From NCBI GenBank assembly GCA_021904315.1, contig CM038918.1, forward strand, positions 5,781,349-5,845,348: 64,000 bases of DNA. The letters run 5' to 3'. Every line of letters begins with the position of its first letter. The stretch's first letter is position 1. Below the pieces are notes generated by a model, which had not been told where the DNA came from, did not search any database, and saw only the letters and a program-made list of their open reading frames with translations. Positions 63,301 through 64,000 of the stretch are shown one piece after another. The DNA is from Sphagnum magellanicum. Its lineage: Eukaryota > Streptophyta > Sphagnopsida > Sphagnales > Sphagnaceae. The position numbers were made by a program, and so were the translations under genes.

Positions 63301-63887
63301 CTTTCTGCCTGAGGTCGAATGTTAGTTTGTTTCAGATGGCTATCCACCATTGCAACAGCACTGGCTGTGCGGTCTACCGGGCTTCCAGAAGTTGCATTGT
63401 TCTTATGAGGCTGTTGGCCTGACAAGGCCGGAGGGGATGAGCGTCCAGGCAATGTGGCCTCTTCATCCCTGCTGCTCTGCATCTCCACCTCTGACTCCAC
63501 TGCAAGAAGCCAAACTCGAATCTCCAGCTCATGCAGCAGGGGCAGGGGATACACCCTGGCCTCACAATCAATGGTTAATTACTAAGATCCTCAAGTCCAT
63601 TGCAACAAAGTTCACACAAGATTCCCATTAAGTACAGAAATGATTTCCAGATTGGAATGATAGCAAAAGAAGAGAAAGAAAGCAGGAAGTAAATGAAAAC
63701 CAGTATGGGCAGACCAAATCTGGAGATTGAAGTGCAAGCAGATGTAGGGGTAGAAGGTATATTACGGTGTAGAGTTGGTGAAAGATCCACTGAGCCACTG
63801 GAGAGCCAGCAACAGAATGCCATGTAACTCAGATTTGGGAAACTCTCCAACCACTGCATCTGCATGCCGTAAAAAGAATTTTCCTGC
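60306..63887 (-). CDS. Plant spatacsin (SPG11-like), C-terminal 812 residues; gene continues past the right edge
   Basis: Exons in the window (minus): 63887-63766, 63555-62754, 62617-62363, 62033-61848, 61704-61373, 61185-61022, 60883-60306. Phases agree at every junction; 2439 coding bases including the stop. The first exon reads AGKFFLRHADAVVGEF, then LPLLHELEIRVWLLAVESEV. A Ser-rich linker with the basic cluster SKTKRRTKQVKR follows, then VLALLEVGQVTAAKQLQQKL. The Spatacsin_C domain spans the later exons: AESFLKGLLAAHRGGYMES, then ACLDGGDVLVSLAATRV, then CAQASLVSLQLRMPELMW. The protein ends LILRKGHGGTYIPLM, almost as in Arabidopsis AT4G39420. In animals spatacsin works with spastizin and AP-5 in lysosome reformation; the plant role is little known. 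One junction (62754/62617) needs a GC donor. No breaks were seen. Confidence 0.93.
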
Positions 63888-64000
63888 CTGCAACCACCCA
63901 AGTGTTCATTAAGCAGAGCTGATCAAACCACTCAATGAGTTACCTCCAATATAACTGCTGAACATTAATTAGTGCATCACTCCCTTCACAGGTGCCCAAT
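63888..64000 (-). other. Intron of the spatacsin gene at the window edge
   Basis: Upstream of the acceptor ggttgcag at 63888-63895 the sequence is non-coding; the next exon lies outside the window. Confidence 0.7.

Overview
The window is nuclear DNA of a land plant. The evidence is a pectin-synthesising galacturonosyltransferase of the GAUT1 type, a plant-type spatacsin, many short GT-AG introns, a eukaryotic tRNA-Arg gene, and relics of hAT and PIF/Harbinger transposons. Two gene-bearing ends flank about 49 kb of AT-rich, gene-poor DNA. Short introns beside such a large repeat desert would suit a seed-free vascular plant or other non-flowering lineage, but the species cannot be fixed from the sequence.

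Left end (1-10.9 kb): a minus-strand gene of unknown function starts at 2036 and runs off the left edge. A plus-strand tRNA-Arg(ACG) follows at 2564-2636. Next is a complete minus-strand GAUT1-like gene of ten coding exons (4522-9434, 653 residues, consistent splice phases throughout). Its leader and promoter are dense in microsatellites and run straight into a six-unit tandem array (10809-11635) built around a perfect palindrome.

Middle (11.6-60.3 kb): no intact protein gene was recognised. It holds tRNA-headed SINE-like elements, decayed tandem repeats, a 670-bp field of GGTA/TACC words, a GC-richer insertion at 35.3-36.2 kb, and an hAT transposase relic spanning N- to C-terminus (39.24-42.45 kb). 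A PIF/Harbinger relic (42.53-43.25 kb) abuts it. Further on are a foldback element with 137-bp inverted arms (44.3-45.3 kb), a gene-like GC-balanced island that ends in an EIN3-like transcription-factor remnant (45.6-48.8 kb), and a second hAT relic (55.8-56.9 kb).

Right end (60.3-64 kb): the last seven exons in the window of a minus-strand spatacsin gene (C-terminal 812 residues), including one intron best explained as GC-AG; the gene continues beyond the right edge.

The genes do not form a pathway: GAUT1 makes homogalacturonan in the Golgi and spatacsin belongs to endolysosomal trafficking. No new biological system was demonstrated. The strongest leads are the palindrome array upstream of GAUT1, where one unit keeps the dyad through paired changes, and the nested foldback element.
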